Assembly: GCA_963556195.1 (NCBI GenBank)
Contig: OY744544.1
Location: 42,182,288-42,246,287 of the forward strand
Length of the DNA stretch: 64,000 nt
Reading direction: 5' to 3'
Source of the DNA: Sepiola atlantica
Taxonomy: Eukaryota; Mollusca; Cephalopoda; Sepiida; Sepiolidae
In this document: one piece after another, positions 23,185 through 34,834 of the stretch
Position numbering within the stretch: position 1 is the first letter of the stretch
How the letters are laid out: every line of letters starts with the position of its first letter
Translations under genes and position numbers: made by a program
Notes under the pieces: generated by a model
Seen by the model: the letters and a program-made list of their open reading frames with translations, nothing else
The model's database searches: none
Told to the model about the DNA's origin: nothing

Positions 23185-23420
23185 ATATACTAAGAAAAAT
23201 ATGTGACCTCTGATCGCATATTTTTGCTAGCATATCACTACACCCTCCAAAAAAGGAGAAGGTAATCTCTGGGAAAATTGTACCATGACCACAGAACAGA
23301 TACTACACTCCGCAAATAAAAAAGAGAGGTAATACCTAGGAGGAGGATGTCATGATACACAGAAAGTATACTACAGTGTCCCCAAAAGGAAGTAATGCCT
23401 GTGAGGATGGTGTCATGGCG
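23185..23420 (-). repeat. U2-motif minisatellite with CTAG hairpin (inverted copy)
   Basis: On the minus strand three units of about 65 bp carry TGTAGTATCTGTTCTG or variants plus CCAGGCATTAC-type blocks. They end at 23195-23235 with the GCTAGCAAAAATATGCGATC / GGTCACATATTTTT hairpin. Orientation is opposite to 4840-5095 and 25720-25870. Confidence 0.65.
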
Positions 23421-24158
23421 TGGGAAGGCAAGTAGCTAGAGATTCAAATCTTAAAATGCCAACCTCTAACACAAATGAAAGTTGACAAAAGGATAAACCG
23501 CTAAGCACATACACAAGACTAAAACGCTAACCGCTAGAAAACGGTCTACTATTTTGTTTTCTTTATTTGTTTTCTTTTGTATAATTTCCTTCAGACAAAG
23601 TTAAGTCTTGTCCTTTTCGCGATACTCAACGTTGAAGCTTTTTCTGATAGCGACAGTTCGCCTGCTTTTCAGAAAGAAACATCATCGTTACGTGCCGACA
23701 AACGCACGCAACTCGGCTCAAATGGCGTCGAATACAAAAGCAATCATTTTCTAAAATCAAACAAGACCAGCGTCTGTAAAATTGTAGAAATTAAACATTG
23801 CAAGATCATCTCTTTTTATTAGCGACCGTGTTCTCCATATTGGCTAAATTGAGCTCGAATTATCGCCTTTCAATCTAAAAAAGCGAAATGGCTGATGCAT
23901 ACATCTGATAACGTATTGGCGTTGCTTGGTCTAAGGCCGTCTTCTTTGCTTGCATTATCTTAAGATTGAGTCATGTCTGCGACAAGGATTTAATTCCGCT
24001 ATTTACGTGTATGTTTCAAACATCGGAATAACTTAGATTCGGTTATTTGATCCAACCATTATTAAACCTATGTTAAACTCGGTAAAAATCTATTAAGCTA
24101 TAAATTCTGTCCGGATTTGAATTCTCAGAAATTTAATAGTAAGTAGAGATGTCTAATC

Positions 24159-24160
<2 letters not shown>
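23421..24160. other. No gene recognised
   Basis: An 81-codon plus-strand frame (23577-23822) has no similarity I can name. Confidence 0.35.

Positions 24161-24162
<2 letters not shown>

Positions 24163-24229
<67 letters not shown>
24163..24229. repeat. (TA)n microsatellite
   Basis: Pure TA repeat. Confidence 0.95.
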
Positions 24230-24231
<2 letters not shown>

Positions 24232-24387
24232 TTTCATTGTGGTTTCTGAAGATCAGTGTGTAAGTATGTTCAACTATAGCCTATTGCACGCTGTAAAACA
24301 ATTGTAAGATGATTGTCAATTCTGTCATTGCAAAAAATCAATGATATGAAAAAAGACTGAATTTTGATCATTGGAATTTAGATTATC

Positions 24388-24389
<2 letters not shown>

Positions 24390-24446
<57 letters not shown>
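24390..24446. repeat. (TA)n microsatellite with adjacent hammerhead relic
   Basis: TA repeat, then GAAAAAGGAAAAACGAAAA. At 24476-24527 on the minus strand: TTCATC, a damaged box 1 (CTTGAGA), a perfect 7-bp hairpin AGTCTTT-GAAT-AAAGACT, AAAC, then GATGAA. This matches the organisation of 52073-52116, so it is a decayed member of that family. Confidence 0.7.
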
Positions 24447-24450
<4 letters not shown>

Positions 24451-24668
24451 AAGGAAAAACGAAAATTGTTTATATGTTCATCGGCGTTTAGTCTTTATTC
24501 AAAGACTTTCTCAAGATTTGATGAAAAACATAGAAGTTAAAATTTGAAAATACGTTCTGCGTCTATGGCGTGGAAAGAATGTTTTTATTCTTTCTTTTTT
24601 TCAAAACAAACATAGATGTTAAACTTTAAAATATGTGGTGCGTTTATAAACTGGAACACACGTTTTTT

Positions 24669-24671
<3 letters not shown>

Positions 24672-24713
<42 letters not shown>

Positions 24714-24919
24714 AATATAAGAGACAACTCATGTCTAGATATCCTTTGGTAGATCCTTTCAATAGTCCGAATTAGTATCTTAGTTTTGGCTGATAAATTT
24801 GCCATAGTTTGGATGTGTCTCCCAAGTACTTTCGGACTATTGAAAGGATCTACCAAAGGATATCTAGACATGAGTTGTCTTTTACATTCAACAATACTTG
24901 CCTGCAAGAGAAGATGCTG

Positions 24920-25007
<88 letters not shown>
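24672..25007. repeat. 60-bp inverted repeat between two (TA)n tracts
   Basis: (TA)n 24672-24709. Left arm 24709-24769 and right arm 24835-24895 are nearly perfect complements (GACAACTCATGTCTAGATAT versus its reverse complement). The loop contains CAAGTACTTT. (TA)n 24921-25007. The left arm belongs to the repeat seen at 42225-42385. Confidence 0.85.
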
Positions 25008-25008
<1 letters not shown>

Positions 25009-25443
25009 TGGATTCGTCCAAACACTTTAAAATCCAGCAACATTTTTGTAAGTAACGGATAAATTTTATTAGACAGACGAACAGCACAGGTAAAGAATTT
25101 TTTTTTGTGTCTTAAATAACTAATATAAGTTAGCAAAACATTTATATGGAACAAAACGTAGATTTAGTATAAGGAACGTTTATGCTTTTGTCTTTTAAGG
25201 GAAGTGGGGTCTGATCAACTCTGCTGGGAAGCCATGAAATTAAATACTGTCTTGTTTTTAAATTCCCGAAACAGTTTTTCATGGTAAACAACTGATGATC
25301 CCTTAAAATAGTGTTAGAAACTAACTAATATAATAACTGTAAAAAATAAATTGACTTACATGAGTGATTTTCCACTGGAAGACTTGAGACTATAAGTTTT
25401 TTTGTTTGTTTTTTTATATAGTTTTAATGGTTGAGAAACTTCC

Positions 25444-25448
<5 letters not shown>

Positions 25449-25533
<85 letters not shown>

Positions 25534-25545
25534 ATTATTATTATT
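25449..25545. repeat. (TA)n(TTA)n microsatellite
   Basis: (TA)n to 25528, then (ATT)n. Confidence 0.95.
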
Positions 25546-25719
25546 AATGGATATTTCGTATCTGTTTGTTTTGAAGTGAATCTATGCTATTCTTCTATTA
25601 ATGATAGAGGCATGGTATCTATCTGTCTATCTGAAGTCGAAACTATACTATTACGGTCTTTTAATACTTAATTCAATTTCCTGTACCAGTTAAGACTAAT
25701 GTGCTTTATTTCAGTTCAG

Positions 25720-25872
25720 GGTAAATAATTTAGTATATCTTCTGTTGTCATGAGGCCATCCTCCCAGGCATTACCCCTACCTTTGTTGGGAGAAGTGTAG
25801 TATATGTTCATTCATCATATATACTAGCAGAAATATGCTCCCTCAGGTCATATATTTTTGCTAGTATATATA
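25720..25872 (+). repeat. U2-motif minisatellite with CTAG hairpin
   Basis: TAGTATATCTTCTG, CCATCCTCCCAGGCATTACC, then GTGTAGTATATGTTC, ending in arms TATACTAGCAGAAATATG and TCATATATTTTTGCTAGTA. Confidence 0.6.
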
Positions 25873-26873
25873 ATGTTACCAATGTAGGTTTCACATTCGT
25901 ATAATACTAAAATCGACATCCTTCCCTGATAAATAAACAATCTTCATTATATTAAGATCTCTTATATATTAATTAAAATCAGTTTACCCCTATATTAGTT
26001 TACGATAGCTTCATAAGAAAAGTTTCATACAAAAATCTGTTTTGTTAATCAGATAAGGCAGATATTGGTCCTTGTTGTTAGAAACAAAGATTTTGCTTTC
26101 AAACGATTTGTTCGATTTTATATTAAGTCCTGATCAATATTTGCATTTTCTGTTGTTAAATTGTGAGGAAGAGACAGGGGAACTCTCACCCTAAGTCGCA
26201 TATACTCTTCCTGCAACTCAAAACACCGTTTTCTAATATTTAATAACGATAGTTTTTTACGAAATTGTTCGTATTCTTACTCTATGTTTTTCTGCAAACC
26301 TGTGTTCAAGTCGACATTGCGATATTGAATTTGCATATAGAAATTCGCAAGCCGTTTATAACTAAAGCAAGTATTTTCGCTTTCACATAACAACAAATAA
26401 AGAAATGTTATTTAATTAATATAATACATCATTTATTTACAAGAATGGTTCATGTTTTGTTAATATTTTGTTCGAATGGTCACAAAAACTAAAGAATTTT
26501 ATTTTCCTTTCATTTTGCCTTTTTAAACGATATTAAAACCAGTTATAATAAACAAAATACTTACAAATGTGACGAAAACTTCCGTCAATTTCATTTAGAT
26601 ACGGAAAAAATAAAAAATATTTTTTACGTCAAATCAATTTTAAATGATAAACGCTAGATTGTCCTTAATGCGGTTAAAATAAATAAACTAAATTGACTGT
26701 AATCAGGCAGCAGTAGTCAGGATTGTAAAATAAACATGTTTTTTTTAGCAAACCACACCAACAGGGTCTGGTAAAAAAATGCGATAATGAAAAAAACAAA
26801 TTCTTTTCATGGTTTTTATTGACTTTTAATTTAGTACTTATCTAAAGATAACTTATGGTGTCTACTATTTCTA
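25873..26873. other. AT-rich sequence, nothing recognised
   Basis: About 1 kb of very AT-rich DNA without a repeat partner or coding signal. Confidence 0.45.
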
Positions 26874-26981
26874 TTACAAGGGGAGGTAATTTCAATATTA
26901 TTACAAGGGGAGGTAATTTCAATATTATTACAAGGAGAGGTAATTTTAATATTAATACAAGGGGAGGTAATTTTAATATTT
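26874..26981. repeat. 27-bp tandem repeat, four copies
   Basis: Units of the form TTACAAGGGGAGGTAATTT plus AATATTA. The minus strand reads as repeated NNIEITSPC, but the frame is short and unsupported. Confidence 0.9.
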
Positions 26982-27550
26982 CTTAATAGATAGTTAATGT
27001 TTTTAATTTTTGCTGCGAGATATATATTTAGCCAATATGGTATTATTTTTATATTTTTCACTCATGAATTTCATCATATGATCATTATATCTATCTTTGA
27101 AATAATTTTCCGTATCCCCTGTGCATACTTTCTCTTCATTATTAATATTATTCATTGTTGCTTTGTATATAACATTAGCTTTTCATGGGTTTGAAAACCA
27201 TTTAAACATTTGTATAACAAAAATGGACGCGCATTATAGGTGGAGACTGGACGATTGAGAAGGTGAAAAGAGAGAGGGGTAAAACGGAAGGAAGGGATTG
27301 GGAAAAGGAGAGGAGTAAGGGCGCAGTAAAACGTGTGTTCAAATGTCAATTCTACCAATAAATAAAATAAAAAATATCATTAAGAAAATAATTGTGTATA
27401 AAATAGTTTTGTTACGAACTACTAGAAGTTATCTATATTTTAAGGGGGGTTAATGTATGTATATCTAATTCGAACGAATAAGAAGGTTACAAGAACAAAG
27501 ACTAAAAGACTAAGACAAAAGTAAGAGGATAGCTAAATTTTATTGGGGTC
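26982..27550. other. No feature recognised
   Basis: AT-rich, then a purine-rich stretch at 27240-27310. Confidence 0.4.
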
Positions 27551-27551
27551 T

Positions 27552-27617
<66 letters not shown>
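27551..27617. repeat. (TAG)n microsatellite
   Basis: Clean trinucleotide repeat of about 22 units. Confidence 0.95.
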
Positions 27618-27828
27618 AAAAATCTACGAAATCCAAATCCAATTAATAAAAACGCAATCACCATATTCTACTCTGATGTTACCAGATCAAGCTGTCTGAA
27701 GATACCGGCTTCCTGACTTAAAATGTACCAAACATTGATGTCATTGTTTGTTTTCCTTTCCTTTTAAAACTCAATAATTTTCTGCAAAGCTAAAAACGAA
27801 AACCAACTATTTTCCTCTACAAAAAAAA

Positions 27829-28080
27829 ACCCAAACACCATGAATAAATATTTGAAGATATAAAGAATTTGAAGCATAAAAACTTTTACCAAAATGACCG
27901 GATTCGGCATTAAATAACCCGAAAAGAGTTGATATGCCGTAAAACAAAACAACCAAACCAAACACCATGAATAAATATTTAGAAAATATAAAGAACTTGA
28001 AGCATAAAACTTTTACCAAAATGACCTGATTCGGCATTAAATAACCCGAAAAGTGTCGATATGCCGTAAAACATAACAAA
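27829..28080. repeat. ~125-bp tandem duplication
   Basis: Two copies share AACACCATGAATAAATATTT, GAAGCATAAAA, GATTCGGCATTAAATAACCC and ATATGCCGTAAAACA. The second begins at about 27955. They differ by a few substitutions and one-base indels. Confidence 0.9.
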
Positions 28081-28425
28081 AAACAGACCAGACCAAACCA
28101 TATTCTACAACTAGCGGGACCCGTGTACGGGCGTTGCCCAGGGAAATTGAAGAACTCAGTAAATTCATTCTCCCACTTCTGAACTTACCATGAATAGTTT
28201 AATCGGTGTTTTATTTAGTTATAAATATTAATTGTAGCTTTCTGTAAGTAGTAAATTTACATTGTTTCGTAACTGCGAAAGGTCATTCTTGCAACAACGT
28301 ACATACGTGGCGGCGAGGAAAATATTTGCGTTGCGTGGAGAGGGTAAGTAATTGTGTATATGCATAAACACGGGAAGGAAGGTAATCTTTTATATTTATA
28401 GAAAAAATACATGACTTCCTTAACC
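28081..28425. repeat. Possible dispersed-element end at 28110
   Basis: ACTAGCGGGACCCGTGTACG, then GGCGTTGCCCAGGGAAATT, resembles motifs at 15499-15535 and 35428-35465 (ACTAGC-like opening, GC-rich, then AT-rich). The family is not identified. Confidence 0.3.
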
Positions 28426-28429
28426 CTAT

Positions 28430-28960
28430 TACTAACCCTAAGTTCTGGGGCAAATACGAAATAAAAAAAACAGAAACTGTCGACGCACAGTTGGCTTAAC
28501 GAAATCGTTAAATGTTAATTTATAGTGTAAGGGACCGTTAAACGTCAATTTCGACAAACGGTATCTTGGCCGGTCCCTGAGAGCGCATCATATATCAGGC
28601 AATAAACCCAGCCTCCCTTCAAAAGGAGGAGGTAATGCCTGGGAAGATAGCCTACTGTTACCTTTGAACGTTGTGATAAATTCTACGTAACATTAAAGCG
28701 CTGTATTTTATTGTATCTTAACAGTAACCCTAAATCCAAGTCACAGTATGAAAAAGACGAAAACAGTGCTTAAAAAACAGGTAAATAAACCATGCACTTG
28801 CCGAAAAGAGGAGGTAATACCTCGGAGGATTGCCTCCTGTTACCTTTGATTGTTTTGTAAAATAGAAGTAACACAAAAGCTCTGAATGCTTGTATCGTAG
28901 CAGTAACCTTGGGTCAGAGTGTCGATATAATGAAAAGAAGGGAAAGGAGACGAGAACTGT
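28430..28960. repeat. Two-copy repeat (~183-bp period) containing GGTAATGCCTGG block
   Basis: 28626-28734 and 28808-28915 share GAGGAGGTAAT-CCT, CTGTTACCTTTGA, GTAACA and CAGTAACC. The minus strand of each contains the CCAGGCATTACCTCC-like block found in the U2-motif minisatellites. Confidence 0.55.
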
Positions 28961-29194
28961 GTGCGCAGATAGCGTACAGAGACCAGGATTAGTCAATTTA
29001 TAACTGAAAAAAAACGATAAACGTAAATTTCGCCGAATAAGAGGAATCATGTCTACTTTGAATATTGCCGCTAATTTAAACTGTCGCTCACGCTTAAGTT
29101 TGAATATAAAATAGAATGTAAAAAGGAAAAGACAGAAAGCGTCTCTATTTGTAAAGTACAAAAGAAAAAAAGACAGAAAACGTCTCAATCCGTC

Positions 29195-30450
29195 AGTATA
29201 GATTTAGACAACCACGATCTACTGCGGATATCCTAACGATCATCTCTGAACGCATATATCATACACTGGACAAGACAGGTGAAGCTAGGGCAGTGGCTCT
29301 TGATATATCCAAAGCCTTTGACAAGGTCTGGCATAAAGGGCTTCTCCTAAAAATTCACTCATATGGTATTACTGGACAAATATTTAATATAATCAGATCC
29401 TTCCCAAACAAAAGAAAAATCCAGGTTGTCCTCGATTGTCGTTCATCTAAGCAACATGACATAAATGGTGGTGTACTCTAAGGAACCATCTTTGGACCTT
29501 TGTGGTTCCTGATTGTCATAAACGACCTCCCTGATATTATTGAGTCTGGGAGGTATATTTGCTCGTTGAGTGGATAAAACGGACGCTATCATATCCGAGG
29601 CAATGGCTGAATCCTTAGAAAATTACCTCCAGACTGTAGTGGATTGGGGTCATAAATGGATGGTAACTTTTGATGCCGCAAAAACAAAGCTACTTTACTT
29701 CAAGAACTACAAGAAACCTCTTCAACCATCGATTGTCATAGCAAATAACACCCTACCTGAGAGTTCAACATTCAAAATCCTCGGCCTAACATTCGCAGGT
29801 AACATGAATTGGAATAAATACATTGAAGACATTGCCAAGGCTGCTGCAAAGAAGGTGGGCTCCCTCTACCGTGCTAGTAAACTTTTCACACCTGACATTA
29901 TCCTATATCTCTACAAAGCCACCATCCACCCATGCATGGAGTATTGTTGCCACATCTGGGCCAGTGCATCATCCACTAGTCTCTCCCTCTTAGACAAGGT
30001 CCAAAGAAGAGTCACCCACTTAATAGGTTATTCATTATCTACCAAGCCCTTGTCTCATCGCTGCAATTTTGCATCCTTGTGCCTGTTTTACAAGTACTTC
30101 AATGGAGTGTGCTCCGATGAACTTGCTGCTCTCGTGCCTCCTCGACGTAAATATACTAAACCAACCCGACAATCAGCTAAATCCCATCCATTTACTGTGG
30201 AGGCCCCCAAATGCTGGAGGGCCTTCTACTCTAATGGCTTCTTTCCTTGTGCTGCCAGACTCTGGAAATCCCTCCTTGCTCCCTATTTCCCCGACTGTAC
30301 CGACATGCAGAAATTTAAAACTAATGTAAACATGCATCTCGCTGCACAGCTCCCAACTCAGGAAGACCCCCAAAACTTACACCCTAATTCTCAGTAGCCC
30401 CTTACGTCTATAGTGGAGGCCTGCCTTGTTTGGGGTGAACTAAATTTAAA
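29195..30450 (+). pseudogene. CR1/Jockey-like LINE, RT and C-terminus
   Basis: Begins inside the RT (ADILTIISERIYHTLDKTGE, ALDISKAFDKVWHKGLLLKI at 29293, SKQHDINGGVL). A stop at 29479 and loss of the FADD box region follow (the sequence jumps through a frameshift near 29555). The second frame, 29570-30397, has KWMVTFDAAKTKLLYFKNYK, LGLTFAGNMNWNKYIEDIAK, YLYKATIHPCMEYCCHIW, LLDKVQRRVTHLIG, FYKYFNGVCSDEL and RLWKSLLAPYFPD. The 3' UTR at 30393-30450 ends in AATT-rich sequence. This is the longest uninterrupted LINE frame (275 codons) in the window. It is 5' truncated and cannot be active without FADD. Confidence 0.9.
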
Positions 30451-30575
30451 AATTAAAAAATAAATTAAAATTAAAATTAAAGAAGAAAAAAAAAGAAAGA
30501 AAACGTTTTGGTCAGAAAGCTATAAGCGAAAAATAGAGAGAAAATTCACTTTATTTATATATAATATTAGATCGG

Positions 30576-30582
<7 letters not shown>

Positions 30583-30639
<57 letters not shown>
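30583..30639. repeat. (TA)n microsatellite
   Basis: Pure TA repeat. Confidence 0.95.
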
Positions 30640-30642
<3 letters not shown>

Positions 30643-31439
30643 GGCCTTTTTATGGATTAATAAATATCAAACACATAATTTATTTTAGTTTATTTTTGAT
30701 TTTCAATCTATAGATATATTAAAACTTTTCTGTTTTAGCGAAAGTTATTTTAGTGTTTCAATCTATACACATATTAAAACTTCTTAAGGACATTTTTTTA
30801 ATGATGATATATATGTCTGATTGGATAAAGTTCGTTTAGTTGCTGACGACACCGATGACAAAATTGAGAACAAAAAAAAACGGGATACTTTTTTTTTAAA
30901 TAATTTTCTTTTCAGAACCACATCCAAGGTATTAAAAAAAAAAGAATTGATCTTTCTTTACTCTAACCCCGTCAAGATAAAAAGAAGAATTAGTATATCT
31001 TTACCCTAACCCCGCCATGAAAAACTCGCCTTCTCACTCTAAGTAGTCCAATTTTCAGCGTGCGTAATTCAATTGTTATAAACTCTTACAATCTACGTTC
31101 ATTTAATAATAAATAAGTAGCTTTTAGCTTATTTTACTTTTTACTTACTACATAATAATTTTACGGTTATTCTTACTTCCTCATTATATACTCGTTAACT
31201 CCTTAACACCATGCTGTTAATAACAGATCTCCAGTCGTTTCTCTTGGAACACCTAACTCTGAGGATGCTGATGTTTTTACCAATATTGTTTTCAAAATGG
31301 AAGTCCAATAGTGATTTGAAGTCTTTTCTCACTTAGTCAATCCAAGTCATCTTTGGTCATCCTGATGGTCTTTTCGTAGGTTTTATGAAGACTTGAAGTG
31401 CTTGATGTGCGGGTATTTCTTTATAACAGTCTCATTAAA
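30640..31439. other. No gene recognised
   Basis: AT-rich. 30700-30785 holds a decayed local duplication (CAATCTATAxATATTAAAACTT). Confidence 0.4.
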
Positions 31440-32000
31440 TGACCAAACTATAACATGAGTATAACAGCATTCCATAGTTTTGCTTCACTGTGACTGTAGA
31501 GGTCTTTGCTCGAGACTATCTGTGACCAACTTACATGTAATTTGGCATTCGAGTCGGGTGAGAGTGCGCTATCTATGCTTTCAGCAACAGAGTTTAGCAG
31601 GGTACAGTCCTGGGTCGAACGTGAACGGTATAAGAAATATAAGTAACTAACGCTGTGGTGTAAAGTCAATCTAAAGCACAGGTAGGCTTGGCCATCTGAT
31701 TCTAACCTATATTCTCTAGTCAGAGGGAGGGTGTTCCGAACATAAACCCTTAGCCCGTGCATATGTTTGTCAGAGTCTTTACGGTAGAGTGGGAGGTAGT
31801 CAGTCATGTCAAAGTGGTGAGAGGAGGTTGAGGATTGAAGGTTCGTTTCACTTAGTGCTAGGATATCCGGGGAGTTTGTCAGAAGAAAAGTGTCTACGTC
31901 GTTGATGTTGGTACTAAGTCCCCGGGTATTAGTAAATGCGAGCCTCAAGGGCAGAAGCGAAGATGTTTTGTGTTGGGTGTCTGGTTTAGGTTTTATTTTT
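31440..32000 (-). pseudogene. CR1/Jockey-like LINE endonuclease fragment
   Basis: The minus strand from 31950 reads LAFTNTRGLSTNINDVDTFL, SPDILALSETNLQSS (the ALSET motif of the apurinic-like endonuclease), YLPLYRKDSDKHMHGLRVYV and VSYLYFLYRSRSTQDCTLL. It then diverges after NAKLHV, where the GDFN motif should come. About 165 residues are open. The 5' flank on the minus strand (32000-32350) is GC-rich and probably the element's 5' UTR. Wording fits the same LINE family whose RT lies at 29.2 kb. Opposite orientation and no overlap indicate a separate insertion. Confidence 0.75.
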
Positions 32001-32390
32001 TATTTTGCAATGTCATTTTTGTTTTTGATAGAGTGGGGGTGGACAAAGTAGGTTCATGTTAGGTGCCAATAAGCTCACACAACCAGTCCATTAGTTGCGA
32101 CCTGGTCCATGGGGGTTGTGGCCTCAGGAAAGCCCACCGGATATAACTGTAGGGTCTATTTCCATGCGCGACATGACACGTACAGCTACCCACGGTATTA
32201 TACAACTGATGATAGAGCAGCCGTTCTTAGCGCTACCTAATAATTTGGGCCCCTGTCCTATGAGTCGGAAACAGCAGCCAGACAAGATGTCTAACCTGTA
32301 CCCTCAACCTGTCGGAACAAGAGCGACCCAACCCGGTCATGTAAGACTTAGTGACGAAAAAACTTTTCCCAAGTTTCCCAGATAGAGAGA
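32001..32390 (-). other. Probable LINE 5' UTR
   Basis: GC-richer than its surroundings and directly upstream (minus strand) of the endonuclease fragment. Assignment is by position only. Confidence 0.35.
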
Positions 32391-33084
32391 AAGAGAGACG
32401 GCATTCATTGTCCTAGTCAGGAAATAATGTGGTATTCTGATGTTTTGTTCAGTGTCCACAGCTTCGAGTTGTATATGAAAATGCTTTGGATACATGCTGT
32501 AAATACTCAGCTTCACTTCTTCACTGACATGCTTGCTGTCGAAGACGAACTCGTAAAGACGGATGCGTAAATTGCACTGCATAATATTGATTGTAACTAG
32601 AATCAAATTAGTCATTAAAGCATAACAGAGTTAGCTCCCTTTGGCTACTAATTCTCACTGTTAAATACTTTCAGTTTACGGTTATCTTTCATGTTTAAAC
32701 TACAACCGCTTAAAACTAGAATCACTATTTGGATATTTAGGTTCCGGCCGTTTTTGTTTTTTTTATTTTACTTTAATTGTGAAAAAATTATTTTGTAATA
32801 TTTTTACAAATTAAAACTGGATCAGAAAAATTAATAAGAAAATAAGAAAAAATAATTTATTTAAAGTTAAATTTGTTTTATGACCACTTTTTTTAATTTT
32901 TATATATTTACCAATTTATGAGAACTCACGAAAAAGCGACTAAAAATACATTCACAAGGCATCTAAATCTGCGAATAATAATCGTGCTTTCATGTGGTTG
33001 TAGTTTATGATGGCGCCACTTATAGTAAGTAAAAAGTCAAATTAAATTTAAAAAATATTTTTCCTTATCGAAACGAACAAGGAT
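32391..33084. other. No feature recognised
   Basis: A 92-codon minus-strand frame (32337-32615) has no recognisable similarity. The remainder is AT-rich. Confidence 0.3.
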
Positions 33085-33640
33085 TCTATCTTTTTATTAA
33101 TGAACCATCGCTTATCAAGGCCAAAAACCACTCAAAACCAATTGTTAATGGGATTGATGGATTGTCAGTAGAACGTGGAAGAATATTATGAGAAGATTAA
33201 AACTGATGAATGGAATTAACAAACTCTGATTACTTATGAAGACGGTTGTACTTGTTGACTTTGGATTTGAAGATGATCTTGTTTTGGTCTGCAGAGAAGT
33301 AATCTCATGATAAGTGTTCTACGAATGGTAGGTTCTTGGAAAGGAACTCGGTTCATGGAAGTTCCGTGTCTTGTTAGGTACACGGAGAAAGATGGGAAAG
33401 GTTTTTGCAGTTGTGGTAATAAAACGAGTTCTTACTGTGACATTTTTACAAGTAGAAAGTAGATTAGAGCTCAGTAGAGCAGTTTGAAGTCTCAACGTCA
33501 ATTTCGAAACGCAGAAAAGTATTTAATCTTTTCTATTCTTGCAACGGAGAAATTATGTCTTACTTCTATGAACATGCGAAGGGTAACTGAATTCGTCAGT
33601 TGATACTAGAATTTGAATGATATTTTCGTGGTCTGGCAAA
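33085..33640 (+). repeat. Dispersed repeat D, copy 2
   Basis: Counterpart of 14685-15240 in the same orientation (see there). Confidence 0.7.
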
Positions 33641-34071
33641 TGAGTTTGATTGGCCATCGGATATGATCAACAAAATTACCGGAAGTTCGCTTCTGCACAT
33701 AACCAAGATCAAGACCCCGCCGACCCGTCACACCACACACACGGCTGACAAAAATGAATTAAAATAAATAAATAAAATGGGTATACGGGAAAAGATAGAA
33801 ATTAATTAAATTCATATTAAAATATGATGCTAAAATAATATTTTACCTTTACGGTATATTTTGCTAAAAAAAATAACATATCAGTCATCACGCACATAAA
33901 TAGTCGGATTAATTACTTTTGGGGAGTTGTGTTCGGCGTCTGAATCGAATTAGTTCCTGCTCGATGACTTGCAGACACACAACGTATGGCAGAAGAATGT
34001 GAGGCGTGTATATTGCCAATCAAACACTAAAGCCTCAGTCACACGACGCGATTTCGCTCGCCGCTACTTGT

Positions 34072-34409
34072 GGCCTTTTGGCTAAGATCAAAGTGTAGTA
34101 TCTGTTCCGATGGATACTACACCCCATAGACTGGTATTGTCTTAGCCTTCGGGGCTTGATTTACGCCGGTCTATGGGTCTGTCCTGTGCAGTTCTAGGAG
34201 GTCCACCCTTCCAGGCTTTGCCTCCCATCTTTGGAGAGGAGTAAGTTTATTGCTTACTGCCTGAGGCGCCCCTACCGGGGAATGCCGACGGGGCTGCCCA
34301 GGCAATTTTTTAACCCCCACTTTCCCGACCCGACCTTGGGTCACATCTTACTTGTGGAAGTAAGATAAAAACTGGCCTTGTGCCTAACTCCTGGAGAGGA
34401 GTAAATCAA
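34072..34409 (+). mobile_element. U2 snRNA-headed SINE, copy A
   Basis: Starts GGCCTTTTGGCTAAGATC, continues AAAGTGTAGTATCTGTTC. This 36-nt head matches U2 snRNA from just after its 5' end through the branch-site-recognition sequence. The body (302 bp) has hairpins: TGTAGTATC/GATACTACA at 34094-34121, CCATAGACTGG/CCGGTCTATGG, and ATCTTACTT/AAGTAAGAT. It ends GGAGAGGAGTAAATCAAT. The 7-bp direct repeat TACTTGT flanks it (34065-34071 and 34410-34416), showing insertion as a unit. No Pol III A/B boxes were seen. Confidence 0.75.
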
Positions 34410-34459
34410 TACTTGTAACAGCGTGTACCCGTCGCAGAGACTGGGCTGGTCACACGAGA

Positions 34460-34834
34460 CGACTACCTGTCTAGCAGTTCCGTGCTTTTGTTTACAACGC
34501 AAACATGTCGCGGGTCAGGCGCCAAATTTTGTTCTCAAACCAAATAAGCATCGTCGGTTCCTGCTCCACTTTTCATAGATTTCTTTACTTTATTAATTTT
34601 ATTTCTATATGCATCTTTCAAGTTCTCTATTTTCTTTTTTCAAATTATCTTCGTCAGGAATCTCAAAACCAGCCTCAATTAGTTCATTCATTAAATATTT
34701 AAAATTGTACTCCCTCGCATTTTCTTCATATACTGCATATTGTTTGTATCCCCAAAACCTTCGTAGTTTCTGTAAATATCCAGAAATCTACTGATTTCAT
34801 TAGCTGACCACTTCAAACTTTGTTTTTCTGTCAT
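34460..34834 (-). pseudogene. MADF/Myb-SANT-like accessory protein relic
   Basis: Minus strand ATG at 34834: MTEKQSLKWSANEISRFLDI, YRNYEGFGDT, fitting the first helix and tryptophan of a MADF/Myb-like DNA-binding domain. After a frameshift and stops comes IENLKDAYRNKINKVKKSMK, SGAGTDDAYLV, LAPDPRHVC, fitting the last helices and the typical S-G-x-G-x-D-D tail. Such proteins accompany the transposase in PIF/Harbinger elements and bind subterminal DNA. Two or more disabling changes are present. Confidence 0.6.

Noticed and set aside
24671..25087. 138-codon minus-strand frame
   Set aside because: Mostly TA microsatellite; the non-repeat part is the inverted repeat described.
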